A stretch of DNA of 27,595 nt, taken from contig DOEE01000003.1 of the NCBI GenBank assembly GCA_003524095.1, positions 429,595 through 457,189 on the forward strand. Reading direction: 5' to 3'. Position numbers and translations under genes: made by a program. Shown here one piece after another: positions 5,499-13,168 of this stretch (position 1 is the stretch's first letter; each line of letters begins with the position of its first letter). Source of the stretch: Clostridiales bacterium. GTDB lineage: Bacteria > Bacillota > Clostridia > Christensenellales > UBA1242. Under the pieces are notes generated by a model. It did not search any database. It was not told where the DNA came from and was given only the letters and a program-made list of their open reading frames with translations.

Positions 5499-6326
5499 AT
5501 GAATTATTTGGAATTTGATAATTATATTGAACTAGAAAATAATGATAGTTTTGATATAAAACAGACGCTTGAGTGTGGTCAGGTGTTTAGATACAAAGTA
5601 CGGGATTTTGGCTACACGGTATATAGTTCTGACCAGAAAGCGGATATTTATTGTCAGAATGGTAATACAAAAATATTTACAAAAGATAAAAAATATTTCA
5701 TTAAATACTTTGATTTTTGTACAAACTATGATAGAATAAAATCAAGTTTAAGTGTATATCCTTACCTTAAACCTGCAATTGAACACGGCAAAGGTATCAG
5801 AATACTTCGTGGCGACCTACTTGAAATTATAATCGAGTTTATAATTTCACAAAATAATAATATTCCTAGAATTAAGACCATAATTGAAAAAATATGTGAG
5901 TCTTATGGGAAAAATATGGGTGACTATTTCGCTTTTCCAACACTGAGTAGTCTAAAATCAATTCCTTTGGAATTTTTTAAAAAAATCGGGTGTGGATATA
6001 GAGACAAGTATTTGTTTGATACAATATCGTGTTTGAGTTATGAATACTTAGATAACCTAAAACTTATGTCTACTATTGATGCTAGAAATTCGCTCTTAAA
6101 ACTCAAAGGTGTTGGCAAAAAAGTTGCAGATTGTATTCTACTTTTTGGGCTTCACAAAACTGACGTTTTTCCAACAGATACGTGGATTGTTAAGGCTTAC
6201 TGTAAGTACTACAATTCAAATGAGTCTGATGCCAAGAAAATTTCTTGCAAATTAGAAAGCGAGTTTGGAGAGTTATCGGGATATGCACAACAATATTTGT
6301 TTTATCAAATGAGAGAAAATAGTTAG
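5499..6326 (+). CDS. ogg: OGG1-type 8-oxoguanine DNA glycosylase/lyase
   Basis: A base-excision repair enzyme that removes 8-oxoguanine and nicks the abasic site. At 275 aa it has the bacterial OGG1 layout: an N-terminal domain with FDIKQTLECGQVFRY (18-32), the FIISQNNN helix (114-121), and the helix-hairpin-helix with LKGVGKKVADC (202-212). The catalytic lysine is K208, equivalent to human Lys249; the catalytic aspartate is D227 in FPTDTW, equivalent to Asp268. There is no iron-sulfur cysteine cluster, separating it from MutY/Nth. AGGATG precedes the ATG. The stop codon overlaps the ribosome-binding site of the NYN gene, so the two form an operon. Confidence 0.9.
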   Translation: MNYLEFDNYIELENNDSFDIKQTLECGQVFRYKVRDFGYTVYSSDQKADIYCQNGNTKIFTKDKKYFIKYFDFCTNYDRIKSSLSVYPYLKPAIEHGKGIRILRGDLLEIIIEFIISQNNNIPRIKTIIEKICESYGKNMGDYFAFPTLSSLKSIPLEFFKKIGCGYRDKYLFDTISCLSYEYLDNLKLMSTIDARNSLLKLKGVGKKVADCILLFGLHKTDVFPTDTWIVKAYCKYYNSNESDAKKISCKLESEFGELSGYAQQYLFYQMRENS

Positions 6327-6336
6327 GAGAGAAATT

Positions 6337-7167
6337 ATGAAAGAGAAAAAGATTGCATTGTTATTAGATGTAGATAATGTAAAAATCGGTGCAGACGCTT
6401 TTGACGAGTTGTACCAAAAATTACTAGGAATGGGAGATGTTGTATATTGTAAGTTCTATGGCTACAATGATAGAAAACATATTTACCTTAGTGATGTTAT
6501 TTCACAATATGGATATGAAACTGCTCCATTTATGAGATTCAAAAAGAGATTTAGTCAACTAGATACAAGAATGATAGTTGACGCAGTTAGACTTTGCTAC
6601 ACAAAACCAGAAATTGATACATATTGTATTGTTGCTGGCGAAGGCGATTTAATTCCGCTTCTTGTTGAACTTAAGAGTAGTGGAAAAACTGTTGTTGATG
6701 TTAATACTGAATATCAAGAAATGAATACACATATGTTTGATGAACATATTACACTTTCTAGAATTAATTCAAGTAACGACGCTTACTCTTCAAAAGCAAA
6801 GAAAGTTACAACAACTAAGACAAAAACAACAAAAACCAAAACTTCAACTCCAAGCAAGGTGACAACTACAACAACTACTAAAACCTATACAAAACAAGCA
6901 CCTGCTAAACAAGATTATTACGAAGAAACTGTTTATGATAACGACCAACTAAGCGATATGCTCAAAGATATTACTGATAGATATAGTGAACTAGACTTTA
7001 GTGATAACAGTGATATTGACAAGAAAGTTGAACTTATCAAAGACATCGAAGTTTTGATTGATGATGAAACCAAGAAGGGTGAAGGTCTTAATTCCAAAAA
7101 TGCAGATATTCGTCAAATCTTTGTTGAACTTCAAAACATTGTTGATGATATGAAAAATGCTCTTTAA
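6337..7167 (+). CDS. NYN-domain protein (putative RNase) with Thr/Lys-rich linker
   Basis: A 276-aa protein. Residues 4-142 form a NYN (PIN-like) domain: DVDNVKI (11-17), D76/D82 in the LDTRMIVDAV region, and GEGDLIPLL (101-109), supplying the acidic residues typical of metal-dependent RNases of this superfamily. Residues 156-190 are a low-complexity linker of Thr and Lys. Residues 195-276 are acidic and probably helical, of no family I recognise. AGGAG (6326-6330) gives a good start 6 nt later and overlaps the glycosylase stop. Substrate and partner are unknown; nuclease activity is inferred from the domain. A terminator follows directly. Confidence 0.82.
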   Translation: MKEKKIALLLDVDNVKIGADAFDELYQKLLGMGDVVYCKFYGYNDRKHIYLSDVISQYGYETAPFMRFKKRFSQLDTRMIVDAVRLCYTKPEIDTYCIVAGEGDLIPLLVELKSSGKTVVDVNTEYQEMNTHMFDEHITLSRINSSNDAYSSKAKKVTTTKTKTTKTKTSTPSKVTTTTTTKTYTKQAPAKQDYYEETVYDNDQLSDMLKDITDRYSELDFSDNSDIDKKVELIKDIEVLIDDETKKGEGLNSKNADIRQIFVELQNIVDDMKNAL

Positions 7168-7195
7168 TTAGAATAAATGTTTATAATTATAAATA

Positions 7196-7228
7196 AATCA
7201 TTGTCTTATATGTGGACAATGATTTTTT
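7196..7228 (+). terminator. Intrinsic terminator after the NYN gene
   Basis: AATCATTGTC (7196-7205), 9-nt loop, GACAATGATT (7215-7224), then T-run. The 10-bp stem is perfect. Confidence 0.9.
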
Positions 7229-7383
7229 GTAATTCAATTAATAAAATTTGCAAATTATAGGAATTATAATTAAATATTTTAAATTTCAATTTATCAAAAT
7301 GCAATGTGTTTTTTGATTAACCGACACTTATTAAATGAATATATATTACTAAAATATAATATTTATTCATTTTTAAAAATATA

Positions 7384-7412
7384 TTTATTTTTTGATTCTT
7401 ATATGATATAAT
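7384..7412 (+). promoter_or_regulatory. Extended -10 promoter of floA
   Basis: TATAAT (7407-7412) is preceded by TGA at 7404-7406 (extended -10). The -35 is poor (TTTATT, 7384-7389, 17-bp spacing). The rest of 7229-7383 is AT-rich with nothing recognisable. Confidence 0.6.
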
Positions 7413-7447
7413 ACATATGTATAAGTATATAGTTCGTGGGGGTTAAC

Positions 7448-8437
7448 ATGAATTTACTTTTGGGCGTAGGTCTATGGGTAACAGTTGGAATTCTGCTTGC
7501 AATTGTTATTGCAGTTGCAATATTTTTTGCAATTGTACCCGTAAATGTTTGGACTAAGACACTTCTTAGTAATGCTTATATTCCAGCAAGAAAATTGGTT
7601 GGAATGAAACTCAGAAATGTAGATGTAGGGCTAATTGTTGGTTGTTATATTAATGCCAAAAAAGCTGGAGTGGATATATCCATTTCGGACTTGGAGACTC
7701 ACTATATGGCGGGCGGAAATGTTGATAGAGTGGTCGAAGCATTGATTGTGGCACATGGGGCAAAGATAAAACTATCAATTGACAATGCCAAGGCTATTGA
7801 CCTTGCAAACAGAGATATATTGCTTGCTGTTCAAAACTGTGTAACACCAGTTGTAATTACAACTCCGCCAATATCGGCAGTTGCTTGTGACGGAATTGAA
7901 CTTATTTGCAAAGTTAGAATTACACTTCAGAGTAATATTGAAAAACTTATCGGTGGTGCGGGCGAAGAAACAATTCTTGCTAGAGTTGGTGAAGGTGTTG
8001 TAACAGTAGTTGGCTCAGCCAAGACTCATCAAATAGTTCTTGAAAATCCAGATGCTATAAGCAAGACTGTGTTGGCAAAAGGACTAGACAATGGAACAGC
8101 CTTTCAAATACTCAGTATAGATATTGCAGATATTGATGTGGGAAGAAATATCGGTGCAAAACTTCAAGCCGAACAAGCCGAAGCAGATGTTCAGATTGCC
8201 AATGCCAAAGCCGAAGAACGAAAGGCAATGGCGATTGCGTGTGAACAAGAAATGCGTGCAAGAACACAAGAAATGAAAGCCAAATTGGTTAGTGCCGAAT
8301 CAGAAGTTCCAAAGGCGATAAGCCATGCATTCAGAAATGGGAATTTGGGTGTCATGGATTATTATAGAATCCAAAACATTAAGGCAGATACAAAAATGCG
8401 AAACACAATTGGGGAAAATGGTGGAAATAACTCTTAA
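7448..8437 (+). CDS. floA: Flotillin-like protein FloA
   Basis: A membrane scaffold of functional membrane microdomains that helps organise signalling and membrane-fluidity proteins. At 329 aa it is nearly the length of Bacillus FloA. An N-terminal hydrophobic hairpin (about 4-31) is followed by PVNVW, the SPFH-like domain with GCYINAKKAGV and HGAKIKLSID, and a C-terminal Glu/Ala-rich coiled-coil stretch (about 236-285, AEQAEADVQIANAKAEERKA). The ATG at 7448 is preceded by GGGGG (7438-7442); an upstream in-frame GTG is part of that ribosome-binding site. In many Firmicutes an NfeD-family gene precedes floA; here none is present and an unrelated membrane gene follows. Confidence 0.93.
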   Translation: MNLLLGVGLWVTVGILLAIVIAVAIFFAIVPVNVWTKTLLSNAYIPARKLVGMKLRNVDVGLIVGCYINAKKAGVDISISDLETHYMAGGNVDRVVEALIVAHGAKIKLSIDNAKAIDLANRDILLAVQNCVTPVVITTPPISAVACDGIELICKVRITLQSNIEKLIGGAGEETILARVGEGVVTVVGSAKTHQIVLENPDAISKTVLAKGLDNGTAFQILSIDIADIDVGRNIGAKLQAEQAEADVQIANAKAEERKAMAIACEQEMRARTQEMKAKLVSAESEVPKAISHAFRNGNLGVMDYYRIQNIKADTKMRNTIGENGGNNS

Positions 8438-8446
8438 GGAGTAACA

Positions 8447-8968
8447 ATGATTATTTTGGAAAACCCCGTTATATCTTTGATAATTGCGCTAAGCGTTCTT
8501 GCTTTTGTGTTGTTGTTTTTCAAGGTCATAAATTCACTTGAAAGTACAAAGCCAAAAGCAAAAACCGATTCAAAGGATAAAAAATCCGAATCAAAAAATG
8601 ATGGCATAGACAAGAGTGCGGATTCAAAAAAAAGCGAAGAACAAAACACTTCTTCAAAAGACTTTGATAAATCAAAATCTACAAAATCAGATAGTAGTAA
8701 TTATTTGTATGAAAGATTTGTCGTAAGCCCAACCGATGACGACAAAACAATGCTAGATAGCAATATTTGTTCGGCATTTCTAAATTCAAAACAAGAAAAA
8801 GATATTCACGATAAAAAAGTGGATATTCATGTTAGTCCGGTAGTCGATATAAACGATTCAAATCTAAGCACCACGGATATTGAAAAACAAAAATTAATCA
8901 AAGAATTTGAAGGATTGTCAAAAGAAATGAAACTTTTAATCCTTGAAAATATCTTAAAAAAGATGTGA
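8447..8968 (+). CDS. Single-pass membrane protein encoded next to floA
   Basis: 173 aa. Residues 7-27 are one strong membrane helix (VISLIIALSVLAFVLLFF). Residues 33-85 are a low-complexity Lys/Ser/Asp linker. The remainder is polar, with short hydrophobic-patterned segments (LYERFVVSP at about 87-95; ICSAFLN), and ends in a predicted amphipathic helix (KEMKLLILENILKKM). I do not recognise a family. AAGGAG lies 6 nt before the ATG, overlapping the floA stop region, so it is co-translated with floA. The topology suggests a short N-out anchor with a cytoplasmic tail, or the reverse. A function as a FloA partner is an inference from operon position alone. Confidence 0.75.
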   Translation: MIILENPVISLIIALSVLAFVLLFFKVINSLESTKPKAKTDSKDKKSESKNDGIDKSADSKKSEEQNTSSKDFDKSKSTKSDSSNYLYERFVVSPTDDDKTMLDSNICSAFLNSKQEKDIHDKKVDIHVSPVVDINDSNLSTTDIEKQKLIKEFEGLSKEMKLLILENILKKM

Positions 8969-9015
8969 TAATTTTCTTGGATTAATTGACTAATTTTAAT
9001 TAAATATCATTAAAT

Positions 9016-9073
9016 AAAAACACTTTTATTTATTTCAAGTTTATCAACTGGAATATGTTAAAAGTGTTTTTTT
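9016..9073 (+). terminator. Intrinsic terminator of the floA operon
   Basis: AAAAA-CACTTTTA (to 9028) pairs with TAAAAGTG (9059-9066), followed by seven T. The loop is long, about 30 nt. Confidence 0.75.
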
Positions 9074-9182
9074 ACTAAAAAGTTTCCCATAAATGATATG
9101 TTTGAAAACCTATAATTGTAATTTATTTAATCAGAATTTCATATAAATAGTTTTGAAAATTACAACCAAAGGAATTAAAAAC

Positions 9183-9470
9183 ATGAATAATTTAATTGAA
9201 GAATTATTGGATATTGTAAAACTGCCATTTAATGAGATTTCAAATGATTTTAAACTTGTAATTTTGTCAAATAAAGTACTTAATATTAGCAATTTTTTGA
9301 AAATTTTGGATTATTCAAACGAAAAGATTGTAATCAAAGTCAAAAAAACCAAGAATATTGCTATAATTGGCGAAAATTTGCAAATTTGTCAGATAAACAA
9401 AAAAGAACTAATAATCAAGGGGCATATTTGCAGTATAGAGTTGGGAGATATTGATGAAAAAACGAAATAG
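9183..9470 (+). CDS. yqfC: Sporulation protein YqfC (YabP/YqfC family)
   Basis: A 95-aa protein, the same size as Bacillus YqfC. It has the family pattern: an N-terminal LPFNEIS, then alternating hydrophobic strands with VLNISNFLKILDYS, IAIIGENLQI and ELIIKGHICSIEL. In Bacillus the yqfC-yqfD pair is under mother-cell SigE control and is required for efficient sporulation; its molecular role is not known. The start at 9183 is chosen for AAAGGA upstream; a longer frame would start at a TTG with no such site. It overlaps yqfD by 17 bp. CATATAAAT at 9140-9148 resembles a SigE -10, but no clear -35 accompanies it. Confidence 0.85.
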   Translation: MNNLIEELLDIVKLPFNEISNDFKLVILSNKVLNISNFLKILDYSNEKIVIKVKKTKNIAIIGENLQICQINKKELIIKGHICSIELGDIDEKTK

Positions 9471-10587
9471 TTCAAATGTCAATGCTAAATTAAAAGTTCT
9501 GGGCTACAACCTAAATAATTTAATAAATATATGTGTCGAAAATGGCATAAAATTAATTGACGTCAAAAAATACAGTCCATGCGAAATGGAGTTTTACATA
9601 AATGATGCAGATTTAAAAAAATTCAAAACCATCAATACACAAAACTACGAAATATCTTTAATTACTCCAAGTTTAAGTCAAAGAATACTTCATTTTTTGA
9701 AATATAGGATAGGGCTTATTGTTGGGCTAATTGCTAGTTTTGTGTTAATACTCACAATGCAAAATAGACTAATTAATATTCAGGTTTTTGGAACTTCAAA
9801 CGTGGATAAGTCTCAAGTTGTTCAAAAAATTAATGAATTTGGACTTACTAAGTTTTCATATATGAATTTTGATAAATCTAGTTTGGAAAAATATTTATCC
9901 GACGAACTCAAATTGTCCTTTGTTAGTATTATGACCAAAGGCAATTCGCTTATTGTCAATGTTAAGGAAGAATTGCCAGACATAAATAATTCTTATTTGC
10001 CAATTGTGGCTGAATATGATATGGTTATAAACTCAATAAATATTTACTCGGGAACAGCAGTTAAATCCAGTGGAGATATAGTTTTCAAAGGCGATATAAT
10101 TGTTGAACCATACAATATAGTTTCGGGCGAAAAACTTGAAATTTCCCCATGTGCCGAGATTGTGGCTGATGTCTACTTTTCCGAAAAGTATGAATTTCAA
10201 AATCAAGAAACCAGAGTATTCCAAACTGGGAAAACCCAAATTATTAGTGTTGATTACAAACTTGGAAATATAAATTTGTTTTCAAAAAAATTTGAGTGTA
10301 AGTTTGAAAATTACGAACTCCAAAAATCTTGTACACTTCTCAGTGAATATTTTTTGCCATTAAAAATAAATAAGATTATAGCATATGAGACTTTTAGCGA
10401 AACTGTAGATTTGGATTTTGAAAGTTCAAAAGAACAAATAGTTGACAATTTAAAAGAAAAAGTATACAAAAAAGTTCCAGATAATTTGAAAGTCGAAAGT
10501 GAAAATGTTAAAATTTCTTCTACAAATTATGGAAATATCGTTACCATTTATTTAAAAAGTAGTGTATACTTAAAGTACGGAAAGTAA
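9454..10587 (+). CDS. yqfD: Sporulation protein YqfD
   Basis: A 377-aa membrane protein of the YqfD family, paired with YqfC. An N-terminal cytoplasmic-type domain (1-84) precedes one membrane helix (about 85-103, IGLIVGLIASFVLIL). The POTRA-like segment follows immediately (INIQVFGTSNVDKSQVVQKI, as in DivIB/FtsQ-type proteins), then a long beta-rich outer domain. GGGAG (9443-9447) is 6 nt before the ATG and lies inside yqfC, so translation is coupled. PhoH normally follows yqfD in this cluster but is absent; ybeY comes next. Confidence 0.87.
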   Translation: MKKRNSSNVNAKLKVLGYNLNNLINICVENGIKLIDVKKYSPCEMEFYINDADLKKFKTINTQNYEISLITPSLSQRILHFLKYRIGLIVGLIASFVLILTMQNRLINIQVFGTSNVDKSQVVQKINEFGLTKFSYMNFDKSSLEKYLSDELKLSFVSIMTKGNSLIVNVKEELPDINNSYLPIVAEYDMVINSINIYSGTAVKSSGDIVFKGDIIVEPYNIVSGEKLEISPCAEIVADVYFSEKYEFQNQETRVFQTGKTQIISVDYKLGNINLFSKKFECKFENYELQKSCTLLSEYFLPLKINKIIAYETFSETVDLDFESSKEQIVDNLKEKVYKKVPDNLKVESENVKISSTNYGNIVTIYLKSSVYLKYGK

Positions 10588-10609
10588 TAATTTTATTAAA
10601 GGATAAAAT

Positions 10610-11119
10610 ATGATAATAAATTTTAATAAAACAACATTTAACAAAAAATATATTCAAAGTATAACCAAGGCATACAGTGAAGCACTCAAAATTCTCAAAG
10701 TTAAATGCAAAGACTTGGAAGTTAATATTAGTTTTGTGTCTAAAAAAGAAATTAGAGATTTAAACAATAAGTTTAGGTCTAAAGATAGTGTAACGGACGT
10801 TTTGTCTTTTCCAAATTTGTTAGAACCGGGGAAGACCGACATGCAGTTAATAACAGACACGCTAACAAGGGAAAATTTCAAAAGCGAAATTAATCCAGAC
10901 ACTAATGCAATTTTTGTTGGGGATATTTGTATTTGTAAGGCAATAGCATTTAAACATGCCAAAGAATATGGAAATACCAAACTCAGAGAAATGACATACA
11001 TGGCAGTACATGGATTGCTACACTTGTTGGGATATGACCATATGCAGGATAACGACAAGGTTTTGATGCGTGAAATGGAAGAAAAAATTATGAAAAAAGT
11101 AAACTTGGAGAGAAAATAA
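10610..11119 (+). CDS. ybeY: Endoribonuclease YbeY
   Basis: A metal-dependent endoribonuclease for 16S rRNA 3'-end maturation and ribosome quality control. 169 aa. The zinc-binding motif H-x3-H-x5-H is complete: H134, H138 and H144 in HGLLHLLGYDH. The SVTDVLSFP segment (60-68) and VGDICIC (103-109) are also conserved. Residues 72-98 form a somewhat long polar loop before GDI. AAAGGA precedes the ATG by about 8 nt, and the stop overlaps the era start by one base (TAATG). It sits directly beside era, as in other Firmicutes, although dgkA and cdd, often between, are missing. Confidence 0.94.
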   Translation: MIINFNKTTFNKKYIQSITKAYSEALKILKVKCKDLEVNISFVSKKEIRDLNNKFRSKDSVTDVLSFPNLLEPGKTDMQLITDTLTRENFKSEINPDTNAIFVGDICICKAIAFKHAKEYGNTKLREMTYMAVHGLLHLLGYDHMQDNDKVLMREMEEKIMKKVNLERK

Positions 11120-12003
11120 TGAAATCGGGATTTGTTGCAATTTTGGGCGAGCCGAATGTGGGGAAGAGTACGCTTTTGAATTCAATTTTGAAAGAAAAAG
11201 TTTCTATTGTGTCTCCAAAACCACAAACAACACGAAATAAAATACTTGGAATTTACAATGACGAAGAAAGTCAAATCGTTTTTATTGATACTCCCGGAAT
11301 TCATAAATCAAAAAACAAACTAGATGATTACATGTCAAAAGCAATTACAACAGCAAAATCTGATGTTGATGTAATTTTGTATGTAATAGATGGGTCAAAA
11401 AAGATAACCGAAAAAACATTAGATAATTTGAATAAATATACGAACAATGCAAATGTAATTTTGGTTGTAAATAAAATTGACGATACAACTTATGTCAAAC
11501 TTTATCCCGAACTTACCAAATGTAACACTTTGCAAAACATCAAAGATATTGTTCCAGTATCCGCATTGAAATCCAAGAACTTGGAAGAACTTATCAAAGT
11601 GATTAAATCCTACTTGCACGAAGATATTAAATATTTTGATGACGATGTATATACTGACAAATCAATCAAATTTTTGGTTGGTGAAATCATAAGAGAAAAA
11701 ACTTTGTGGCTTTTGCAAGATGAACTTCCACATGGAATTGCTATTGAAATAGCCAGATTTGATGAGTCAAACCAGATAGTGGAAATTGATGCGGATATAA
11801 TTTTGGAAAAAGCAAGCCACAAATCAATTGTAATTGGAAAGAATGGTGCAATGCTTAAAAATATTGGCACAAAATCCAGACTAGATATAGAAAAGTTGCT
11901 AGATAGAAAAGTAATGCTTAAATTGTTTGTTAAGGTTAGGGAAGACTGGCGAAACTCAGCTAGTACTGTCAAATCGCTTGGCTATAGTCAAGAAGATTTA
12001 TAA
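11119..12003 (+). CDS. era: GTPase Era
   Basis: An essential GTPase that binds the 3' end of 16S rRNA during 30S assembly. 294 aa. G1 is GEPNVGKS (10-17), the G2 region contains PQTTRNKI (35-42), G3 DTPG (57-60), G4 NKID (118-121) and G5 VSALK. The C-terminal KH domain is evident from VIGKNGAMLKNIG followed by LFVKVREDWR. The length is normal. It begins one base inside the ybeY stop codon, with GGAGAGAAAATA as its ribosome-binding region, so the pair is co-translated. Confidence 0.96.
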   Translation: MKSGFVAILGEPNVGKSTLLNSILKEKVSIVSPKPQTTRNKILGIYNDEESQIVFIDTPGIHKSKNKLDDYMSKAITTAKSDVDVILYVIDGSKKITEKTLDNLNKYTNNANVILVVNKIDDTTYVKLYPELTKCNTLQNIKDIVPVSALKSKNLEELIKVIKSYLHEDIKYFDDDVYTDKSIKFLVGEIIREKTLWLLQDELPHGIAIEIARFDESNQIVEIDADIILEKASHKSIVIGKNGAMLKNIGTKSRLDIEKLLDRKVMLKLFVKVREDWRNSASTVKSLGYSQEDL

Positions 12004-12152
12004 AATCCAAATTGCATGATATGTTTAATTATTGAATTAAAATTTGAAAAATTAAATAATTATACACTCATAATTTATCGTTGATTATTTAAAAACTAGC
12101 ATAAACCTAGATTACTCACATAAAATATAAAAAACGCATTTAAGGGGTTGTC

Positions 12153-12239
12153 ATGGAAGATTTGTGTTGGAAATTATTTGAAAAAACGGGAAAGATTAAT
12201 TATTACTTGTTGTACAGTGCATTAAAAAGGAAAAAATAA
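12153..12239 (+). CDS. yqzL: Small YqzL-like protein, 28 aa
   Basis: A short ORF between era and recO, exactly where Firmicutes carry yqzL. The pattern fits from memory: an acidic start, an aromatic W-K-L-F core, then the turn E-K-T-G, then Y-Y-L-L-Y-S-A (residues 6-23), compared with the W-x2-F-x2-TGxxxxYLL of Bacillus YqzL. AGGGG (12142-12146) is 6 nt before the ATG. The stop codon TAA abuts the TTG start of recO with no gap, so translation is coupled. The function is unknown in all species. The 149 bases before it hold no other gene. Confidence 0.75.
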   Translation: MEDLCWKLFEKTGKINYYLLYSALKRKK

Positions 12240-12959
12240 TTGGAAGAACTAACGGTTACTGGCATTGTTTTAAGTTCGATGCCATACAAAGACAAAGACA
12301 AATTGATTCACATATTTAGTGTTGAATTAGGTGTTGTTACGGGAATACTTAAAGGAGTTTCGGCACCGACTTCAAAACTAAAATTTGCTTCTCAGCCTTT
12401 TTGTTTTGGAAAATTCGATTTGGTCAAGGCAAAAGATTTTTATGTTGTCAAAGGTGTTGATTTAGTTGACACGTTTTTTGATTTGACTAGTGATTATGAA
12501 TCATACAAATTATGCAGTCTTATGCTTGAAATTTGCAAAGTAGTTATGAAGCCAAATATCATTTCCGAAAGTCTATTTTTAACATTGCTAAAGTCTCTTC
12601 AAAATATCGTTTACTCAGAGAATGTTAATGCCAAACTATGTATTATCAAATTCATGCTAACAGTCCTTAAGATTATTGGATACGAACTAAACTTTGATAC
12701 CTGCGATAATTGTGGACTAAAATTTATGGGTGATATTAAGTTTGATGTCTACTCGGGAACATTTAGATGTTCAAATTGTTCGGGTGGGGTGATTGTCTCC
12801 AAACAAGATTTTGTAACTCTCAAGATTATTCAAAATACAAGTTTTGAAAAATTAAATTCTGTCAAAGTATCTTTGGATTGTCAAGATAGAATTTTTGAAC
12901 TTTGTTTAAGGGACTTGTCAAGTCGGCTAAACTACAAATTTAAGTCGTTTATAGAGTAA
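12240..12959 (+). CDS. recO: DNA repair protein RecO
   Basis: A recombination mediator of the RecFOR pathway that anneals SSB-coated single strands and loads RecA. 239 aa. An N-terminal OB-fold (about 1-80) begins with the typical TVTGIVLSSMPYKDKDKL; a helical middle follows. The zinc knuckle has C155-x2-C158 and C177-x2-C180. The start is TTG, immediately after the yqzL TAA, with AAAAGG about 9 nt upstream. A terminator follows, ending the era-yqzL-recO stretch. Confidence 0.92.
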   Translation: MEELTVTGIVLSSMPYKDKDKLIHIFSVELGVVTGILKGVSAPTSKLKFASQPFCFGKFDLVKAKDFYVVKGVDLVDTFFDLTSDYESYKLCSLMLEICKVVMKPNIISESLFLTLLKSLQNIVYSENVNAKLCIIKFMLTVLKIIGYELNFDTCDNCGLKFMGDIKFDVYSGTFRCSNCSGGVIVSKQDFVTLKIIQNTSFEKLNSVKVSLDCQDRIFELCLRDLSSRLNYKFKSFIE

Positions 12960-13027
12960 TAATCGTTACATACATACAAACAAAGTTTGATTAAATTAAC
13001 TTAAAATTTTCTTATATAAATAATTAT

Positions 13028-13066
13028 AAGTCATTTTGTATATTTATGCAAAATGGCTTTATTTTT
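13028..13066 (+). terminator. Intrinsic terminator after recO
   Basis: AAGTCATTTTG (13028-13038), 10-nt loop, CAAAATGGCTT (13049-13059), one G-U pair, then TATTTTT. Confidence 0.85.
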
Positions 13067-13109
13067 AGATATTTTTTATAAATTTTTTAAATTTTTTCAC
13101 TGCATTTAC

Positions 13110-13138
13110 TTGCAAGATTTGTGCAAAAAATATATACT
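13110..13138 (+). promoter_or_regulatory. SigA-type promoter of ppdK
   Basis: TTGCAA (13110-13115), 17-bp spacer, TATACT (13133-13138). Transcription should start near 13145, which excludes a longer ppdK frame opening at 13121. Confidence 0.75.
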
Positions 13139-13168
13139 AGTGAAGTAGTTTTACATAAAGGAGAAAAT

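Noticed and set aside
9140..9148. SigE promoter for yqfC
   Set aside because: CATATAAAT resembles a SigE -10, but no matching -35 at normal spacing is clear, so it is not listed as a promoter.
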